DNA from: Sphingomonas sp. dw_22
Lineage (GTDB): Bacteria; Pseudomonadota; Alphaproteobacteria; Sphingomonadales; Sphingomonadaceae
NCBI RefSeq assembly: GCF_018449795.1
Contig: NZ_JAAVVE010000023.1
Span: 1-64,000 of the forward strand
Length of the DNA stretch: 64,000 bases
Reading direction: 5' to 3'
This document shows positions 42,339 through 50,962 of the stretch, in pieces. Numbering within the stretch: the stretch's first letter is position 1; each line of letters starts with the position of its first letter. The translations under genes were made by a program, and so were the position numbers. The notes beneath the pieces are model-generated. The model saw only the letters and a program-made list of their open reading frames with translations, was not told where the DNA came from and made no database searches.

Positions 42339-43741
42339 AGCGCCGCCTGACCCTCACGGCCGCCTTCGCCCTTTCGGGCTGCATGGTCGGCCCGAACTAT
42401 CACTCGCCCGCCCCCAAGGCCCCGGCCCAGGCGCCGCTCGCCGAATCCGCCGCGCCGAGCTTCGCGGGCGAGGAGCCGCCGGTCGAATGGTGGCACCTGT
42501 TCGAGCAGCCGGTGGTCGACCGGCTGGTGGGCGAGGCGCTGGCCGCCAATACCGACCTGCGCGTCGCCGCGGCCAATCTGCGCCAGGCCCGCGCGGTGCT
42601 GCGCGAGACCCGCACCCAGCGGCTGCCCAGCACCACGCTCAGCGGCGGCTACACCCGCACCCGCCAATCGGGCGCCTCGTTTGGCCAGAGCGCGCCGGGC
42701 AGCGATCTGGACGTTTATGACGCCGGGCTCGACGCCAGCTACCAGATCGATCTGTTCGGCAAGATTGCCCGCGCGATCGAGGCCGGCCGCGCCGACGTCG
42801 CCGCGAGCCAGGCGACCTACGACCTGACCCGCGTGACCGTCGTGGCCGAGACGATCCGCGCCTATGCCGATGCCTGCGCCGCCGGCCGCCAGCTCAAGGT
42901 GGCCCAGGAGAGCCTGCGCGTGCAGGAAGAGACGTTCGACCTCACCCGCCGCCTGGAAGCGGGCGGCCGCGGCACCGGGCTCGACACCAGCCGCGCCTCG
43001 GCCCAGCTCGAGCAGACCCGCGCCGACGTGCCGAGCTTCGAGGCGGCCCGCAAGGGCGCCCTGTTCCGCCTCGCGGTGATGACCGGCAAGCCGCCTGCGG
43101 AATTCCCCGCCGACGTCGCCGCCTGCGAGACGCTGCCGACCGTCACCAGCCCGATCCCGGTCGGCGACGGCGCGGGCCTGCTCAAGCGCCGCGCCGACGT
43201 CAGGGCCGCCGAGCGCCGCCTTGCCGCCGCCACCGCCCGGATCGGCGTGGCGACCGCCGATCTCTATCCGAGCATCAGCCTGGGCGGCTCGATCGGCTCG
43301 ACCGCGCTGTCGCCGGACGACCTGTTCTCCAACAAGGGCTTCCGTTTCGGCATCGGGCCGCTGATCTCCTGGACCTTCCCCAATATCGCCGCCGCCAAGG
43401 CGCAGATCGCGCAGGCCGAGGCCGGCGCCGACGCCGCGCTCGCCACCTTCGACGGCACCTGGCTGACCGCGCTGCAGGACACCGAGACCGCGCTCGCCAA
43501 CTATGTCGCGGCGGGCACCCGGGTCGAGACGCTGCGCCGCGCCACCGCCCAGGGCGAGGAAGCCGCGCGCATCGCCCGCCTGCGCTACCGTGCCGGCGCC
43601 GAGAACTTCCAGATCGTGCTCGATTCGGAACGCAGCCTCGCGGCCACCGAGGCATTGCTCGCCCAGGCCCAGGCGCAATTCTCGGACTCCACGATCACGC
43701 TGTTCCTCGCGCTGGGAGGCGGCTGGCAGAGCCCCGGCTGA
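42335..43741 (+). CDS. NodT-family outer-membrane efflux channel lipoprotein
   Basis: TolC-like outer-membrane factor of 468 residues. N-terminal lipoprotein signal (MKRRLTLTAAFALSGCMVGP, lipobox Cys16), then two OEP repeats with helical AANTDLRVAAANLRQARAVL and AKAQIAQAEAGADAALATF, and the family segment RRADVRAAERRLAAATARIG. It completes the tripartite pump and overlaps the transporter gene by 4 bp. Confidence 0.95.
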   Translation: MKRRLTLTAAFALSGCMVGPNYHSPAPKAPAQAPLAESAAPSFAGEEPPVEWWHLFEQPVVDRLVGEALAANTDLRVAAANLRQARAVLRETRTQRLPSTTLSGGYTRTRQSGASFGQSAPGSDLDVYDAGLDASYQIDLFGKIARAIEAGRADVAASQATYDLTRVTVVAETIRAYADACAAGRQLKVAQESLRVQEETFDLTRRLEAGGRGTGLDTSRASAQLEQTRADVPSFEAARKGALFRLAVMTGKPPAEFPADVAACETLPTVTSPIPVGDGAGLLKRRADVRAAERRLAAATARIGVATADLYPSISLGGSIGSTALSPDDLFSNKGFRFGIGPLISWTFPNIAAAKAQIAQAEAGADAALATFDGTWLTALQDTETALANYVAAGTRVETLRRATAQGEEAARIARLRYRAGAENFQIVLDSERSLAATEALLAQAQAQFSDSTITLFLALGGGWQSPG

Positions 43742-43826
43742 TCGCGGCGGCGCCTTGTCGCAAAACCGGTTTGATATCCGATCGAGTCGATATAGATTTT
43801 GCGGCGACTCCAGATGAGGGTGCGCT

Positions 43827-44435
43827 ATGGGAAACGGTGCGCTGGCATTGCCGGGCGGCTTTTCGATCGTGACGATCGCCGAGGGTAGACCATCGGCATG
43901 GGGCGCCCTGTTCGAATCGGGTCCGCAGCCGGACGCGCACATCCCCTTCAAGGCGCGCACCACGGCCGAGCGCAACGTGCTAGCCGCCAAGCTGGACGCC
44001 GCGGTGATGCAGGCGGATCGCGCCGTGCTGCTGCTCGCCCAGGGCGCGGGCTGCTTCGCGACCGCCTGGTGGGCGCGCCTGTCCCCCACTTCCTATGTCT
44101 CGCGCGTCGCGGGCGCGCTGTTCTTCGAGCCGATCGAGAAGGACGAAGGCAGCGTCGACGGCCTGCTCGATACCTTCGCCTCGCCGCGTTCGGCTTTGCC
44201 CTTCCCCTCGATCGTGCTGGGCGGCGAGACCGTGCGCGCGGGGCTGCGCCCGCAGGTCCGTTCGCTCGCCGAGAGCTGGGGCAGCCGGGTCGTGATCGGC
44301 GGCCATGCCGCGATCGACAGTCCGCTCAGCCGCACCCGCCGCGCGATCGAGCGCTTCACCGCGAACATGGTCGAGCGCGACATGCGCGTCGCCGATGCCC
44401 TGGGAATGCGCCCCTTCCTGTTGCGGCGGGGTTAA
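43827..44435 (+). CDS. RBBP9/YdeN-like alpha/beta-hydrolase fold, catalytic serine absent
   Basis: A 202-residue protein aligned by eye with the RBBP9/YdeN serine hydrolases: NVLAAKLDAAVMQADRAVLL, then LLAQGAGCFATAWWA where the family has A-H-S-x-G-C (Gly73 replaces the nucleophile), then GALFFEPIE, ALPFPSIVLGGET where the acid residue is expected, and WGSRVVIGGHAAIDS retaining His160. Loss of serine and probably aspartate suggests a non-catalytic relative. ATG has GAGGG upstream. Its TAA overlaps the TAA of the convergent exonuclease gene. Family assignment is by pattern only. Confidence 0.7.
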   Translation: MGNGALALPGGFSIVTIAEGRPSAWGALFESGPQPDAHIPFKARTTAERNVLAAKLDAAVMQADRAVLLLAQGAGCFATAWWARLSPTSYVSRVAGALFFEPIEKDEGSVDGLLDTFASPRSALPFPSIVLGGETVRAGLRPQVRSLAESWGSRVVIGGHAAIDSPLSRTRRAIERFTANMVERDMRVADALGMRPFLLRRG

Positions 44436-45196
44436 AGCAGCAGCCGTTCCTCGGAAGCATCGCGGCCCACCGGACCGCCGCCACGGCGCCGCGCGAGCTC
44501 GGTCTGGGCGGTATGGCGCACATCCTCGTCGCGATCGTTCAGGAAGCCGGCGAGCGAATCGTCGTCGATCTCGCTCCATTCCTTGCCGCGATCGGGGCCG
44601 AAGCGGACGCGCGGCAGCAGCCCCGGCTCCTTCGACCATTGGACCAGCTGCGCCACGCTCGCCTCGTTGAGCATGTCGCGCAGATGATAGGCGGTCACAT
44701 AGGCGTCGGGAAAGGCGCGGTGCGCGGGCAGGCCCCGCTCATGCACCATCCCCTCGGGCTTGCGCCAGTATCGCAGCATCTGGTTCGAGAATCCGGGCGA
44801 ATCGGGCCATAGCCGCAGCGCGCATTTCCAGGTGCAGATCCAGTCGGCACCGCGGGTGAGCGAGGGCGTGCAGAATTGCTCCTCGAAGCTCGCCCGGTGC
44901 GCGGCGAGCGCGACACGGCGCGGCCAGGGGTCCAGGATCGGCCGCGCGACATCGTGCCACCAGGGCGCATCGGCGACGTCCTCGTCGCGGATATGGTGGA
45001 TCGCCATGGTGAGCGGCGGGATCGGTCGGCCGGGATTGACCAGCCGATTGCCCCCCTCGCCCTGCAATTCCCAACGCCCGTCCTTGCCCAGCCCGACGTC
45101 CTGCCAGCCGATCTCGCACACGCCATGCGCGGGCGGGGCCTGGCCGGTGGTCTCTAGATCGATGACGCGGATGATGGAGGGAGGTGGCGGCGCCAT
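44432..45196 (-). CDS. DEDDh 3'-5' exonuclease (ExoX-like)
   Basis: A 254-residue exonuclease of the DnaQ/RNase T superfamily. Exo I is VIDLETTGQAPPAHGV, Exo II lies in ALAAHRASFEEQF, and Exo III is HRAFPDAYVTAYHL. The C-terminal extension (VRFGPDRGKEWSEID, FLNDRDEDVRHTAQTEL) resembles exodeoxyribonuclease X-type proteins. It would degrade DNA 3' ends in repair. It is divergent from the AarF kinase gene and convergent with the hydrolase-like gene, sharing the TTAA that forms both stops. Confidence 0.87.
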   Translation of the reverse strand: MAPPPPSIIRVIDLETTGQAPPAHGVCEIGWQDVGLGKDGRWELQGEGGNRLVNPGRPIPPLTMAIHHIRDEDVADAPWWHDVARPILDPWPRRVALAAHRASFEEQFCTPSLTRGADWICTWKCALRLWPDSPGFSNQMLRYWRKPEGMVHERGLPAHRAFPDAYVTAYHLRDMLNEASVAQLVQWSKEPGLLPRVRFGPDRGKEWSEIDDDSLAGFLNDRDEDVRHTAQTELARRRGGGPVGRDASEERLLL

Positions 45197-45306
45197 GGCC
45201 CCGGATGTGGGGACTCGGCGCCCGAAAAGCGAGTCAAAAGTCCCGGACGCCTCCCGGAACGGAAAGCCCGGGCAGGGGTTGCCCTGCTGGCGACAGCGGA
45301 GGACCG

Positions 45307-46800
45307 ATGCTCAAGACGATAGCGGTGGCAGCGCGCGACCATGCAAGACTCGCCGAGATCAGCAGCGTGGCGGCGCGATTCGGCATCGGCATGCTGATCG
45401 CGCGCATGGGGCTGGAAAGCGGCGGCGGCGAAGCCGAGCCGATCGACCTGCCCCGCCGCACCCGCCAGGCGATCGAGGCGCTGGGGCCGACCTATGTGAA
45501 GCTCGGCCAGATCCTCGCCACGCGCCGCGACCTGCTGCCCGATGCCTGGATCGAGGAATTCGAGCACCTCCACAGCCAGGCGCCGACGCTCCCCTTCGAC
45601 ATGCTGCGCGAACAGGTCGAGGCCGCGCTGGGCGAACCGCCCGAGCAGGTCTTCGCCCGGTTCGATCCCGAACCGCTCGCCGCCGCCTCGATCGCGCAGG
45701 TGCACCGCGCCCGCACCCAGGACGGGCGCGAGGTGGTACTGAAGATCCGCCGCCCCGGCATCCGCCGCCGCATGGAGGCCGATCTGCGACTGATCCGGCA
45801 CCTGGCGGGAATCGTCGAGGCGAGCAGCCGCGAGGCCCGCCGCTTCCAGCCTGCCGCGCTGGTCCAGCAGCTCGCGCAGGATCTGTTCGACGAGCTCGAC
45901 TTCACGATCGAGGGCCGCAACGCCGATCGGCTGCGCGCCGATTTCGCCCGGGATCCGCGCGTGGCGATCCCCGAAATCCACTGGCAATGGACCAGCGATT
46001 CGCTGCTTGTGATGGACCATGTCGCCGGCGTGCCGCCGCGCGACGGCGAGACGCTGCGCGCCGCCGGCATCGATCCGGCCGTGATCGCCGAGCTGGGCGC
46101 GGACCTGGTGCTCGAAATGGTGCTCGTCCATGGACGCTTCCACGGCGATCCGCATCCCGGCAACCTGCTCTGCCTGCCCAGCAACCGGCTCGCGCTACTC
46201 GACCTGGGGCTGATCGGCCATGTCAGCCCGCGCCGCCAGCAGGAGTTCCTGGGCTTCATCCTGGCGCTCCGCTCGGGGGATTCGGCCGCGCTGGCCGACA
46301 CGCTGGCGCTATGGTCCGCCGCGAGCGATACGCCGCGTGAACGCATCCTCGCCGCGTCGGAGCGGCTGGCGGCGCGCCATGGCGGCGGCCCGCTGGTGCT
46401 CGGCACGCTCGTCGCCGATTTCTTCCCGCTGCTGCGCCAGGAAGGGCTGGTGCTGCCGCCCGACCTGCTGCTGATCTTCAAGGCGCTGGTCACGATGGAC
46501 GGCGTGCTGAGCGCGATCCAGCCCGGCTTCGACCTGGCCGCCGCGCTCGAACGCGCAAAGGGCCGGCTGATGCTGTCGCGCCTCCTGCCGGGCCGGAGCG
46601 GCGAAGCGCTGCTGCTCGAACTCGGACGGCTGCGCGACGATGCGCCACGGCTGATCCGCGCGCTGGCGCGCAAGCTGGAGAGCGAGCCGGCGCCGGCCCC
46701 GGAACCCTCCGCACCGACGATCGCCCGCGCGATCCGCTGGCTCGCCGCATCGGCGCTCGCCTCCGCCGCGCTGATCGCGGCGGCGCTACTGGTCCGTTAG
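45307..46800 (+). CDS. AarF/UbiB (ABC1) family atypical kinase
   Basis: A 497-residue UbiB-like protein. Signature KxGQ segment GPTYVKLGQILATRRDLLPD, the Ala-rich nucleotide loop PLAAASIAQVHRART, the catalytic-type HGRFHGDPHPGN and metal site ALLDLGLIGHVSPRR. A hydrophobic helix near the C-terminus (WLAASALASAALIAAALLV) should anchor it to the membrane. UbiB itself assists ubiquinone synthesis; no other ubi genes are nearby, and alphaproteobacteria may carry several AarF paralogues, so I leave the symbol blank. The ATG has GGAGG at good spacing. Confidence 0.9.
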   Translation: MLKTIAVAARDHARLAEISSVAARFGIGMLIARMGLESGGGEAEPIDLPRRTRQAIEALGPTYVKLGQILATRRDLLPDAWIEEFEHLHSQAPTLPFDMLREQVEAALGEPPEQVFARFDPEPLAAASIAQVHRARTQDGREVVLKIRRPGIRRRMEADLRLIRHLAGIVEASSREARRFQPAALVQQLAQDLFDELDFTIEGRNADRLRADFARDPRVAIPEIHWQWTSDSLLVMDHVAGVPPRDGETLRAAGIDPAVIAELGADLVLEMVLVHGRFHGDPHPGNLLCLPSNRLALLDLGLIGHVSPRRQQEFLGFILALRSGDSAALADTLALWSAASDTPRERILAASERLAARHGGGPLVLGTLVADFFPLLRQEGLVLPPDLLLIFKALVTMDGVLSAIQPGFDLAAALERAKGRLMLSRLLPGRSGEALLLELGRLRDDAPRLIRALARKLESEPAPAPEPSAPTIARAIRWLAASALASAALIAAALLVR

Positions 46801-46820
46801 GGCCGCATCTCTCCCCTCCC

Positions 46821-46928
46821 GTCACCCCGGCCGCAGTGCCGAGGTCCACCGGGATGCTGGGAGAGCCGCTGGAGGCGTGAGGGGCTCGCTTGCGGAGGAG
46901 TGGCCCCCGGCACTGCGGCCGGGGTGAC
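46821..46928. repeat. Inverted repeat, class C (kinase/phosphomutase)
   Basis: Perfect 21-bp arms (46821-46841 and 46908-46928) of the form GTCACCCCGGCCGCAGTGCC, enclosing 66 bp with TCCCAGCATCCCGG-type sequence in inverse orientation. A diverged copy in the opposite orientation is at 56978-57060, and a collapsed 24-bp form at 11031-11054. It lies between convergent genes. Confidence 0.9.
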
Positions 46929-47001
46929 GGGGAAGGCTTTCACGCTCACCAGCCCCATCGCAGGTGCCGATCCGATCGAGATGGCCGTACCGCCCGGCGG
47001 A

Positions 47002-48390
47002 TCAATGCCCCGCCTGCGGCCCCCGCTCCAGCCCGCTCGCGGCGAGCTGGGCGTCGATCATCGCCATCAGCCGGTCGAGGCCCTCCTGCGACTTCGCCTC
47101 CGCCCGCGCCACCAGCACGTCCTGCGTGTTCGATGCGCGCAGCAGCCACCAGCCGTCGGGCGTGTTCACCCGCGCGCCGTCGGTGCGGTTCACATCGGCG
47201 CCCTCGGCCTCCAGCCGGTCGAGCACTTCGTCGATCACCGCGAATTTCCGGCTCTCGTCCACCTGGAAGCGCATCTCCGGCGTGTTGACCATCGCCGGCA
47301 TCTCATCCTTGAGCTGGGTGAGCGACTTGCCGATCACATGCACCGCCTGGATCAGCCGCACCGCCGCATATTGCGCGTCGTCGAAGCCGTAATAATCCTG
47401 CGCGAAGAAGATATGGCCGCTCATCTCGCCGGCCAGCGGCGCGTGCGTCTCCTTCATCTTGGTCTTGATCAGGCTGTGGCCGGTCTTCCACATCAGCGGC
47501 GTGCCGCCCAGCTCGGCGATCCGGTCGTACAGCGCCTGGCTGGCCTTCACATCGGCGATGATCGTCGCGCCCGGCTCCACGCGCAGCACAGGCTCCGCCA
47601 ATATGGAGAGAAGCTGATCGCCCCACACCACCCGGCCCTGACCGTCGATCGCGCCCAGCCGATCGCCGTCGCCGTCGAAAGCCAGTCCGAAATCGAGATT
47701 CTTGCTCGCGACGAGCGCCTTCAGATCGGCGAGGTTCTTCTCTTCGGTGGGATCGGGATGATGGTTGGGGAAATTGCCGTCCACTTCGGTGAAGATCGTG
47801 TGATGCTCACCCGGGAGCAGCTTCACCAGCTTCTCGACCACCGGGCCGGCGGCGCCGTTGCCCGTGTCCCATCCGATGCGATAGGCGCCGCCGGCATAGC
47901 CCGCGACCAGCCGATCGACATAGAGATCGAGGACGTCGGCATCGGTGACGGTCTCGCTGCCGTCGCCATCGTCCCAGTCGCCCGCGGCCGCAAGCCTGCC
48001 GATCGTCTGGATGTCCTCGCCGAAAAACGGGCGGTGCTCGAACACCATCTTGAAGCCGTTGTAATTGCCGGGATTATGGCTGCCGGTTATCTGAATGCCG
48101 CCATCCACTTCTAGCGTCGCCTCGGCATAATAGAGCATCGGCGTCGGCCCCATGCCGATACGGACGACGTCGCAGCCCGATGCGGTCAGCCCCTCGACCA
48201 GCGCCGCCTCCAGCATCGGCGACGAAAGCCGGCCGTCGCGGCCCACCGCGACTCGCTTGCCGCCCGCGCGGCGCAGCAGCGTCGCGAAGCCCCGGCCGAT
48301 CGCGCGGGCATCGTCCGGCCCCAGCGCCTCCCCCACGATTCCGCGGATATCATATTCACGCAGCGAAGTGGGGTCGAAACGATGTGCCAT
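47002..48390 (-). CDS. pgmG: Phosphomannomutase/phosphoglucomutase
   Basis: Bifunctional alpha-D-phosphohexomutase interconverting mannose- or glucose-6-phosphate and their 1-phosphates, feeding GDP-mannose and UDP-glucose for exopolysaccharide and surface glycans. At 462 residues it matches the PMM/PGM (AlgC, sphingomonad PgmG) size. Catalytic serine loop [18 protein letters not shown], metal loop [12 protein letters not shown], substrate loop GEMSGHIFF, and phosphate loop [17 protein letters not shown]. Start [17 protein letters not shown] is typical. Confidence 0.94.
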   Translation of the reverse strand: MAHRFDPTSLREYDIRGIVGEALGPDDARAIGRGFATLLRRAGGKRVAVGRDGRLSSPMLEAALVEGLTASGCDVVRIGMGPTPMLYYAEATLEVDGGIQITGSHNPGNYNGFKMVFEHRPFFGEDIQTIGRLAAAGDWDDGDGSETVTDADVLDLYVDRLVAGYAGGAYRIGWDTGNGAAGPVVEKLVKLLPGEHHTIFTEVDGNFPNHHPDPTEEKNLADLKALVASKNLDFGLAFDGDGDRLGAIDGQGRVVWGDQLLSILAEPVLRVEPGATIIADVKASQALYDRIAELGGTPLMWKTGHSLIKTKMKETHAPLAGEMSGHIFFAQDYYGFDDAQYAAVRLIQAVHVIGKSLTQLKDEMPAMVNTPEMRFQVDESRKFAVIDEVLDRLEAEGADVNRTDGARVNTPDGWWLLRASNTQDVLVARAEAKSQEGLDRLMAMIDAQLAASGLERGPQAGH

Positions 48391-48461
48391 GATGCCTCCC
48401 GGGGGAATGTTCGCCGCCTAATCCCCCAAGGGTGGGCAAAGTTCAATCACGGCGCGTGAAT

Positions 48462-48731
48462 TCAGTCGCGCCCGCGCAACAGCGTGTCCCGTGCCGCATT
48501 GATACGCCGGGTCAGTTCGGCCGATCCGCCCTTGTCGGGATGGAGCGCGGTCACCAGCCGGCGGTGCGCGGCGCGGACCTCCTCGGCGCCCGCATCCGGT
48601 CCCACGCCCAGGATCGCGCGCGCCTCCTCCTCGGGTTGTGCCGGGGCGGGTTTCGCCGGCTTCTTCTTCGGCTTGCCCCAATGATACCAGACCGCGCCGA
48701 CCAGCAGCGCCGCTACCAGGAACTGAAACAT
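48462..48731 (-). CDS. Membrane-anchored J-domain protein
   Basis: An 89-residue protein with one N-terminal membrane helix (MFQFLVAALLVGAVWYHW), a Lys/Pro linker (KPKKKPAKPAPAQPEE) and a truncated DnaJ domain carrying the essential HPD (ALHPDKGGSAEL) that stimulates Hsp70/DnaK ATPase. Its ATG overlaps the stop of mipZ by one base. This single-helix plus J layout resembles DjlA C-terminal or TIM14-like proteins. The client is unknown. Confidence 0.87.
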   Translation of the reverse strand: MFQFLVAALLVGAVWYHWGKPKKKPAKPAPAQPEEEARAILGVGPDAGAEEVRAAHRRLVTALHPDKGGSAELTRRINAARDTLLRGRD

Positions 48732-49525
48732 CAGGCGAACAGCGGCATCGCGGCCTCGGGCAGCGCGAGCCCCGCCATCATCTCGCGCAGTTCCTGCCGC
48801 GCGGCGACATGGCTGAGGCCCATCTCTCCGAACTCGCGCGAATCGAGCATCGTCAACCCTTGGGGGAACAGCTCGCGATAGATCACGCGCTCGGACAGGC
48901 CCGAGATCACCCGGAAGCCGACGCGCTTGGAAAGCTGGTCGATCGCCTCGGACACGCGGCGCATGTTGCGCGCCTCGATATGCTGCATGCGGTTGCGGAG
49001 CACCACCCAGTCGATCGTCTCGCCGTCCGCCTTGGCCCGGCGCTTGCGCGATTCCCAGATCAGCTCGGAATAGAAGCTGGGGCGCGAGACCCGGAACGTC
49101 TCGGGATCGACCTGGCCGATCAGGTCGAAATCGACGAAGCTGTCGTTCATCGGCGTGACCAAGGTATCGGCATTGGTGACCGCCAGCCGGGCGAACTTGT
49201 CGTCGCGGCCCGGCGTATCGATCACCAGGAAATCGGCATTCTCGCTCAGCCGCTCGAGCGTTTCCGAGAAAAAGCCCATCGTCTCGCCGTCATGCGTCTC
49301 ATAGACCGGCATCGGCAGCGCCCGGCCGGTGCGCTTTATCGTCGCGGCACGATTGTCGAGATAGCGGCCCATCGTCCGCTGGCGGTGGTCGAGATCGAAG
49401 CACGCCACCCGCGCGCCCTTGAAGGCGAGGGCGATCGCGGCATGGACGGCAGTCGTCGACTTTCCGGTGCCGCCCTTCTCATTGGCGAACACCAGAACGT
49501 GCAACCGCTTCGATCCATCACTCAA
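48731..49525 (-). CDS. mipZ: MipZ division-site positioning ATPase
   Basis: ParA/MinD-family ATPase of 264 residues that forms polar gradients and inhibits FtsZ near the poles in alphaproteobacteria. Deviant Walker A NEKGGTGKSTTAVHAA near residue 14, ACFDLDHRQRTMGRYLDNR, Walker B FLVIDTPGRDDKFARLAV, and the MipZ-type WVVLRNRMQHIEARNMRR and FPQGLTMLD. I chose TTG at 49525 with AAGGAAG upstream; farther in-frame codons give an N-terminus unlike the family. It is divergent from panC. Confidence 0.93.
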   Translation of the reverse strand: MSDGSKRLHVLVFANEKGGTGKSTTAVHAAIALAFKGARVACFDLDHRQRTMGRYLDNRAATIKRTGRALPMPVYETHDGETMGFFSETLERLSENADFLVIDTPGRDDKFARLAVTNADTLVTPMNDSFVDFDLIGQVDPETFRVSRPSFYSELIWESRKRRAKADGETIDWVVLRNRMQHIEARNMRRVSEAIDQLSKRVGFRVISGLSERVIYRELFPQGLTMLDSREFGEMGLSHVAARQELREMMAGLALPEAAMPLFA

Positions 49526-49603
49526 CGCAAACTTCCTTTGTTGATCGATCGGCCCGCCCCCCATAGAAGGCCGCGCTTTCTGTCTTATCGAAAGAGACCA
49601 AGC

Positions 49604-50437
49604 GTGCAAACTGTCCGCCAGTTAACCGAACTCCGCGAGGCGATCGGAGCCTATCGCGAAGCCGGCGAGAGCGTGGCCCTGGTTCCCACCATGGGCGCGC
49701 TGCATGACGGGCATATGGCGCTGGTCGAGGCCGCCAAGCGCGCCGGCAGCCGAGTCGCCGTGTCGATCTTCGTCAATCCGATCCAGTTCGGCCCGAACGA
49801 GGATCTCGCCAAATATCCCCGCCGCGAGCAGGCCGATTCGCGGATGCTGGCAGGCGCAGGCATCGACCTGCTGTGGATGCCGCCGGTCGAGGTGATGTAT
49901 CCGGAAGGCTTCGCCAGCAAGGTCTCCGTCTCGGGCATCAGCGAAGTGCTCGACGGCGCGCACCGGCCCGGCCATTTCGACGGCGTCGCGACCGTCGTCA
50001 CCAAGCTGTTCAACCAGGTCCAGCCCCAGGTCGCGCTGTTCGGCGAGAAGGACTGGCAGCAGCTCGCCGTCATCCGCCGCATGGTCGCCGATCTCGACAT
50101 GCCCGTGGAGATCATCGGCGTGCCGGTCCAGCGCGAGGACGACGGCCTCGCCCTCTCCTCGCGCAACGCCTATCTGATGCCCGAGGATCGCGCCCGCGCC
50201 ATCGCCCTGCCGCGCGCGCTGGGCGCCGCCGAGCGGACGATCTCCGAGGGCGGCGATGTCGAGGCCGCGCTTGCCCAGGCACGCGAGACGCTGGCCGCGG
50301 CGGGCTTCGAAGTGGATTATGTCACGCTGACCGATGCCGAGACGCTGGGCGATCCGGTGCCCGGTCGTCCGCGCCGCCTGCTCGCCGCGGCGAGCATCGG
50401 CGGCACGCGGCTGATCGACAATATCCCGGTCGCCTGA
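49604..50437 (+). CDS. panC: Pantothenate synthetase
   Basis: ATP-dependent ligation of pantoate and beta-alanine to pantothenate, the CoA precursor. It is 277 residues with VALVPTMGALHDGHMALVEA (HxGH motif), SIFVNPIQFGPNEDLAKYPR, VLFGEKDWQQL-type ALFGEKDWQQLAVIRRMV, and LALSSRNAYL (the SSRN in place of KMSKS). The GTG at 49604 gives the normal N-terminus; the upstream ribosome-binding site is weak. It is divergent from mipZ. Confidence 0.96.
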   Translation: MQTVRQLTELREAIGAYREAGESVALVPTMGALHDGHMALVEAAKRAGSRVAVSIFVNPIQFGPNEDLAKYPRREQADSRMLAGAGIDLLWMPPVEVMYPEGFASKVSVSGISEVLDGAHRPGHFDGVATVVTKLFNQVQPQVALFGEKDWQQLAVIRRMVADLDMPVEIIGVPVQREDDGLALSSRNAYLMPEDRARAIALPRALGAAERTISEGGDVEAALAQARETLAAAGFEVDYVTLTDAETLGDPVPGRPRRLLAAASIGGTRLIDNIPVA

Positions 50438-50525
50438 AAAACTACGGTTAACCGCGTTAACTATTTATTCGCGACTCGCCCCCAGAACCCAAGGTCAGAA
50501 GAAGACTGACCAGGGGGTAGGCGAC

Positions 50526-50822
50526 ATGGGCAATAGCCTTCGAAGTGCGCGTTTCCTTATCGAGAGCCGGCTTCGCGACGCGGCACGCGGCGATGCGGAC
50601 GCCTGTTTCGATCTAGGCATGGTTTATTCCAGCGGCGCCGACGGAGTCGGTATCGACCTGGTCGAGGCGCACAAATGGTTCAACATCGCGGCCGTGACCG
50701 GCAGCTCGGCAGCGCAGCTCTGCCGCGCCGAGATCGCCGAGGACATGACGGCACGCGAGATCATCGACGCCCAGAAAGCCGCCCGCGCCTGGCTGCGCGG
50801 GCTGGAGATGCGCGCGGCATAA
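50526..50822 (+). CDS. Small Sel1-repeat protein
   Basis: A 98-residue cytoplasmic protein with helical Sel1/TPR-like units: AARGDADACFDLGMVYSSGA, then GIDLVEAHKWFNIAAVTGSS, then QKAARAWLRG. Sel1 repeats mediate protein contacts; no partner is evident. The leader has lower GC and the inverted repeat GGTTAACCGCGTTAAC. The gene is convergent with topA across a class A repeat. Confidence 0.85.
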   Translation: MGNSLRSARFLIESRLRDAARGDADACFDLGMVYSSGADGVGIDLVEAHKWFNIAAVTGSSAAQLCRAEIAEDMTAREIIDAQKAARAWLRGLEMRAA

Positions 50823-50827
50823 TTTCG

Positions 50828-50960
50828 ATCCTCCCCGGCACGGGGAGGGGGACCGCGACGCGAAGCCGCGTGGCGGAGAGGGCTCTCCCCACCAGAATCC
50901 CTCGCGGCTCTCCCCCTCCACCATGCTGCGCATGGTCCCTCTCCCCGTTCCGGGGAGGAA
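50828..50960. repeat. Palindromic intergenic repeat, class A (Sel1/topA)
   Basis: About 130 bp with outer arms CCTCCCCGG...CCGGGGAGGA, inner CGCGAAGCCGCG-type hairpins and a CCCCCTCCACCATGCTGCGC segment identical to one in 5612-5753. It ends 2 bp before the topA stop codon. Confidence 0.87.
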
Positions 50961-50962
50961 TT

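Noticed and set aside
50448..50466. GGTTAACCGCGTTAAC as a CtrA site
   Set aside because: The TTAA halves are 5 bp apart, whereas CtrA needs 7; likewise 22462 has 8.
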